8,236 bases of DNA from CAZERT01 sp964630015. GTDB taxonomy: Bacteria > Patescibacteriota > Microgenomatia > UBA10105 > UBA927. Below, one piece after another: positions 6,865 through 8,236 of the stretch; position 1 is the stretch's first letter; the number at the start of each line of letters is the position of its first letter. The translations under genes and the position numbers were made by a program. The stretch covers positions 1-8,236 of the forward strand of contig CAZVTJ010000040.1 of the NCBI GenBank assembly GCA_964630015.1, given 5' to 3'. Under the pieces are notes generated by a model. That model saw only the letters and a program-made list of their open reading frames with translations. It was not told the DNA's origin and searched no databases.

Positions 6865-6972
6865 TAACGTGCTGGGGTGGTGCTGGAAGATGGACTCTCG
6901 GGAGATCAAAATGATCTTGATTCCTGACAATTCAGCTTTCGGGCACCAACCCCAGATACATCAAGCACGTTA
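6865..6972. ncRNA. Candidate structured RNA of unknown class (about 108 bases)
   Basis: The outer helix TAACGTGCT (6865-6873) pairs perfectly with AGCACGTTA (6964-6972). Directly inside it, GGGGTGGTGC (6874-6883) pairs with GCACCAACCCC (6943-6953) with one bulge, leaving about 10 unpaired bases on the 3' side only. Within are the hairpins AGATCA-AAA-TGATCT (6903-6917) and CTGA-CAAT-TCAG (6924-6935). So many nested and separate helices in a gap without a gene point to a folded RNA or a folded single-stranded DNA site. I find no signature of tRNA, tmRNA, RNase P, SRP RNA or group I/II intron cores. The strand is not settled: on the minus strand it would follow the secreted-protein gene, on the plus strand only a weak promoter (TTTACT at 6757, TATATC at 6779) precedes it. 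Confidence 0.45.
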
Positions 6973-7054
6973 GCGAGAACAATTCCCTGTAGCTATAGAG
7001 CCGGGAAATCGTTTCGCATAGTGCTTTCGCACCATCTCCACGAAAAACGTGGAG
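6973..7054. repeat. Cluster of three further hairpins next to the candidate RNA
   Basis: GCGAGAAC..TTCCC (6973-6987) pairs with GGGAA..GTTTCGC (7003-7017), with mismatches in the middle and a small inner hairpin in the loop. GTGC-TTTC-GCAC follows (7021-7032), then CTCCACG-AAAAA-CGTGGAG (7036-7054), a perfect 7-bp stem. The last lies about 20 bases beyond the stop of the secreted-protein gene, where a terminator is expected. No T-run follows it on the minus strand, so it could instead protect a 3' end or belong to the neighbouring structured RNA. Confidence 0.6.
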
Positions 7055-7073
7055 GGAAAAGACACAAGTCACC

Positions 7074-7601
7074 CTACTTGGCGATAATACATGCTCCACC
7101 GAAATCATCGGGAATTTCATGGCCATGATTTCGATGGAACTCCAGGTTTTGCGTAGAAACGCAGCGGGTCCAAATTTCTCTACCGTTTGCGTCCCTATGC
7201 GTGACCCATTCACCATATTCAATGGTGGGTGTGGATGTTTTGAGGGGTATTACCGTCGGGGTGGGCTTCGTACCCGAAGGGTTCGGTGGGATAGTCGGTG
7301 TTTGTGTTGGAGCGGGGTTTTGGCCAGTGACAGGAATTAAAGCGTCTTCGCATGCCCCATTGCTGCACCGGCAGTAACAGCGGGTTTCCCCGTTGTCCTC
7401 AACGCACAATAATCCCCAGTCAGGGATGGTCCACAGTGCGCTGGGGCCGGGATTATTATAACCCTCCTTCGAATATAAAATTTCGAAGGGTGTATCACCG
7501 GCTGCGAAAGCACTTCCAACCGCGGAGCCAAGAACAACCAAGGCTCCAACGATCACGCAGACCGTGATCAATAACTTTTTGTTCAAAATAATAGTCTTCA
7601 T
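7074..7601 (-). CDS. Secreted Cys-rich protein with Pro/Thr linker, unknown function
   Basis: 175 residues. The ATG at 7601 is chosen over TTG at 7616 because it has GGAG nine bases upstream and begins a textbook signal peptide: MKTIILNKK, a hydrophobic run (about residues 10-26) and GSAFA before a likely cleavage near residue 33-34. The mature part has an N-terminal Cys module with LLCVEDNGETRCYCRCSNGAC (C66, C75, C77, C79, C84). A Pro/Thr-rich linker follows (about 95-127, TPTIPPNPSGTKPTPT), then a C-terminal segment with C147, an FHRNHGHEIP motif and C171. Seven mature cysteines suggest disulfides or metal binding; the HxxHGHE pattern vaguely recalls small extracellular HxxHGD modules. It is probably exported and free or envelope-attached, with no anchor motif seen. 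It is flanked by hairpin-dense non-coding DNA on both sides. Confidence 0.8.
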   Translation of the reverse strand: MKTIILNKKLLITVCVIVGALVVLGSAVGSAFAAGDTPFEILYSKEGYNNPGPSALWTIPDWGLLCVEDNGETRCYCRCSNGACEDALIPVTGQNPAPTQTPTIPPNPSGTKPTPTVIPLKTSTPTIEYGEWVTHRDANGREIWTRCVSTQNLEFHRNHGHEIPDDFGGACIIAK

Positions 7602-7798
7602 GTCCAATTTCTCCAAATCGGGTTGAGTTTTGTGTTGCGAGCTCGCGCGTGGCCGGCAACATCGTAAAAAAGATAGGGTTACATTCAGTTTTCGGATCTA
7701 TTGGAAGATCCCGGGATAGGGCAGATGTGTCCCTACACCGTCGCGAAAAAGTCATGTCGTATAGGCAACTCCTTATATAGAATTTATCCTTTGACGAA
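7602..7798 (-). promoter_or_regulatory. Structured leader region of the secreted-protein gene
   Basis: Read toward the gene on the minus strand, this stretch holds AAGGAG (7770-7765) and two mutually exclusive small pairings: GTGT-AGGG-ACAC (7738-7727) or TAGGG with CCCTA (7735-7717). The hairpin GGATCT...AGATCC (7711-7694) and a GTTGC...GCAAC hairpin (7660-7634) that encloses the palindrome GCGAGCTCGC follow, then the ribosome binding site GGAG (7614-7611). Alternative pairing in a leader is typical of regulated 5' regions, but no known riboswitch is recognised. No clear -10/-35 pair was found; TATATA near 7775-7780 is the nearest candidate. Confidence 0.35.
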
Positions 7799-7843
7799 GG
7801 ACGGGCCGGATCGAATAGATGATCTATTCGGTCAAATCCGTCC
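7799..7843. repeat. 45-base interrupted dyad
   Basis: CGAATAGAT (7812-7820) and ATCTATTCG (7822-7830) are perfect inverted arms around one base, so the innermost pairs would open if it folds as a hairpin. After seven partly pairing bases on each side, outer arms GGACGG (7799-7804) and CCGTCC (7838-7843) continue the symmetry at exactly equal distance. The equal spacing argues for a single dyad of 45 bases. It could be an operator for a dimeric protein, or a long hairpin at the head of the secreted-protein leader. Confidence 0.7.
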
Positions 7844-7997
7844 CCCGTCGGGATAGAATGGAGCTTCCTATCAATCATTTCCGATTTGGATATGTTTCGT
7901 GTCTTTTCTTTTTATGGTGCGGTGTATTCCGGGTTACAAACGGGACGGAATCCGCAATGGAAACTTCCCATCGGCAATCGGGAAAACGGGTATCATT

Positions 7998-8017
7998 ATA
8001 TCCTATAATATTATAAT
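7998..8017 (+). promoter_or_regulatory. Promoter-like AT-rich boxes
   Basis: Two TATAAT hexamers (8004-8009 and 8012-8017) lie in a stretch that repeats the ATCCTATAATAT of the NDK-operon promoter. No TTGACA-like box is 16-18 bp upstream and no convincing gene follows, so activity is uncertain. A related CCTATATTA occurs at 8189-8197. Confidence 0.3.
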
Positions 8018-8028
8018 CAGCACGTTGA

Positions 8029-8130
8029 ATATTCTTTGGTGATGAAACTGATTACGAAGTACAAGTAGATAATGTGGCTTATTCGGGCAATGAAGCGGAG
8101 TATCGTGGGGAGAATTTTTACGAGGTATGA
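8029..8130 (+). pseudogene. Possible gene remnant, 33 codons
   Basis: Between a TGA (8026-8028) and a TGA (8128-8130), the frame reads FFGDETDYEVQVDNVAY then SGNEAEYRGENFYEV. The acidic/aromatic composition looks protein-like, but there is no ATG in frame, only a GTG at 8074, and the surrounding DNA is AT-rich. It may be the 3' end of a decayed gene or chance. No family is recognised. Confidence 0.2.
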
Positions 8131-8215
8131 TTTTTTTAAAATGAAATGGATTTTAGAGTTGGTGTATCGTGTTGGTATTAATATATATCCTATATTAGTT
8201 TCAAAAAATGTGAGG

Positions 8216-8236
8216 CTGCAAGGCCTGGCCTTGCAG
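8216..8236. repeat. Perfect 10-bp inverted repeat at the window end
   Basis: CTGCAAGGCC and GGCCTTGCAG flank a single T and end exactly at the last base, so the innermost pairs would open to form a loop. On the minus strand the stem is followed after six bases (CCTCAC) by ATTTTTTG, so it could be an intrinsic terminator for a minus-strand gene lying beyond the right edge, although the gap before the T-run is longer than usual. Confidence 0.55.

Noticed and set aside
6865..6972. Integron attC site
   Set aside because: Only TAAC/GTTA ends fit; the flanking bases do not match RYYYAAC and GTTRRRY, and no integrase gene or second attC is present.
7830..7850. tRNA T-arm-like GGTCAAATCC
   Set aside because: One base short of the T-loop pattern and no acceptor, D or anticodon arms around it; the region is explained by the 45-base dyad.
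7495..7878. Minus-strand frame of 127 codons overlapping the signal peptide of the secreted protein, with AAGGAG before an internal ATG near 7755
   Set aside because: The overlapping frame has a clear signal peptide, RBS and Cys-rich modules, whereas this one is Arg/Trp-rich with no recognisable organisation. Dual coding cannot be excluded but is not supported.
1..8236. CRISPR array, insertion sequence or transposase, restriction or toxin-antitoxin system
   Set aside because: No regular spaced repeats, transposase motifs or defence-protein signatures were found; the only tandem repeat is the 28-bp element after the regulator.

Overview
The window looks bacterial, with balanced base composition, standard genetic code and tightly packed short operons. 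No UGA occurs inside any credible gene and TGA, TAA and TAG all act as stops, so recoded UGA (code 25) is unlikely. Many ordinary-looking proteins of unknown function, NDK-fold and P-loop kinase relatives, and a tandem CGCTAAAGCTTCGG-type palindromic repeat together suggest a Candidate Phyla Radiation (Patescibacteria) genome. That assignment is a judgement from style; no rRNA or marker gene is present to prove it.

Layout. (1) 1-1155, minus strand: an EamA-type membrane exporter followed after 14 bases by a pyridoxamine-phosphate-oxidase-like flavin protein that runs off the left edge. (2) 1156-2009: a divergent TrmB-type regulator that shares a nearly palindromic -10 region with the exporter, so it is the natural candidate to control it. 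Its last codons and stop lie inside a 28-bp tandem palindromic repeat. (3) 2132-4659, plus strand: a strong promoter and a long reading frame of about 828 codons interrupted by a single in-frame TAG at codon 235. It is either one large unknown protein split by a nonsense codon, a readthrough gene, or two adjacent unknown genes. (4) 6719-4687, minus strand: a clear promoter and a three-gene unit. This holds a divergent NDK-fold protein, a P-loop kinase resembling 2-phosphoglycerate kinase (overlapping the first gene by 20 bases), and a small unknown protein with a CPEC motif. (5) 6720-8236: one secreted Cys-rich protein with a Pro/Thr linker (7601-7074), lying between two hairpin-dense non-coding blocks, then an AT-rich tail with promoter-like boxes, a possible gene remnant and a perfect palindrome at the very end.

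Two themes stand out. In several genes the -10 box sits 7-12 bases before the ATG, so their mRNAs should start at or within a few bases of the start codon (leaderless). The secreted-protein gene is the exception, with a recognisable ribosome binding site and a long foldable leader. The second theme is the 390-base gap at 6684-7073. It holds a compound fold of about 108 bases, with two long helices and two inner hairpins, plus three or more further hairpins. It matches no RNA family I can recognise and is the best candidate here for something undescribed.
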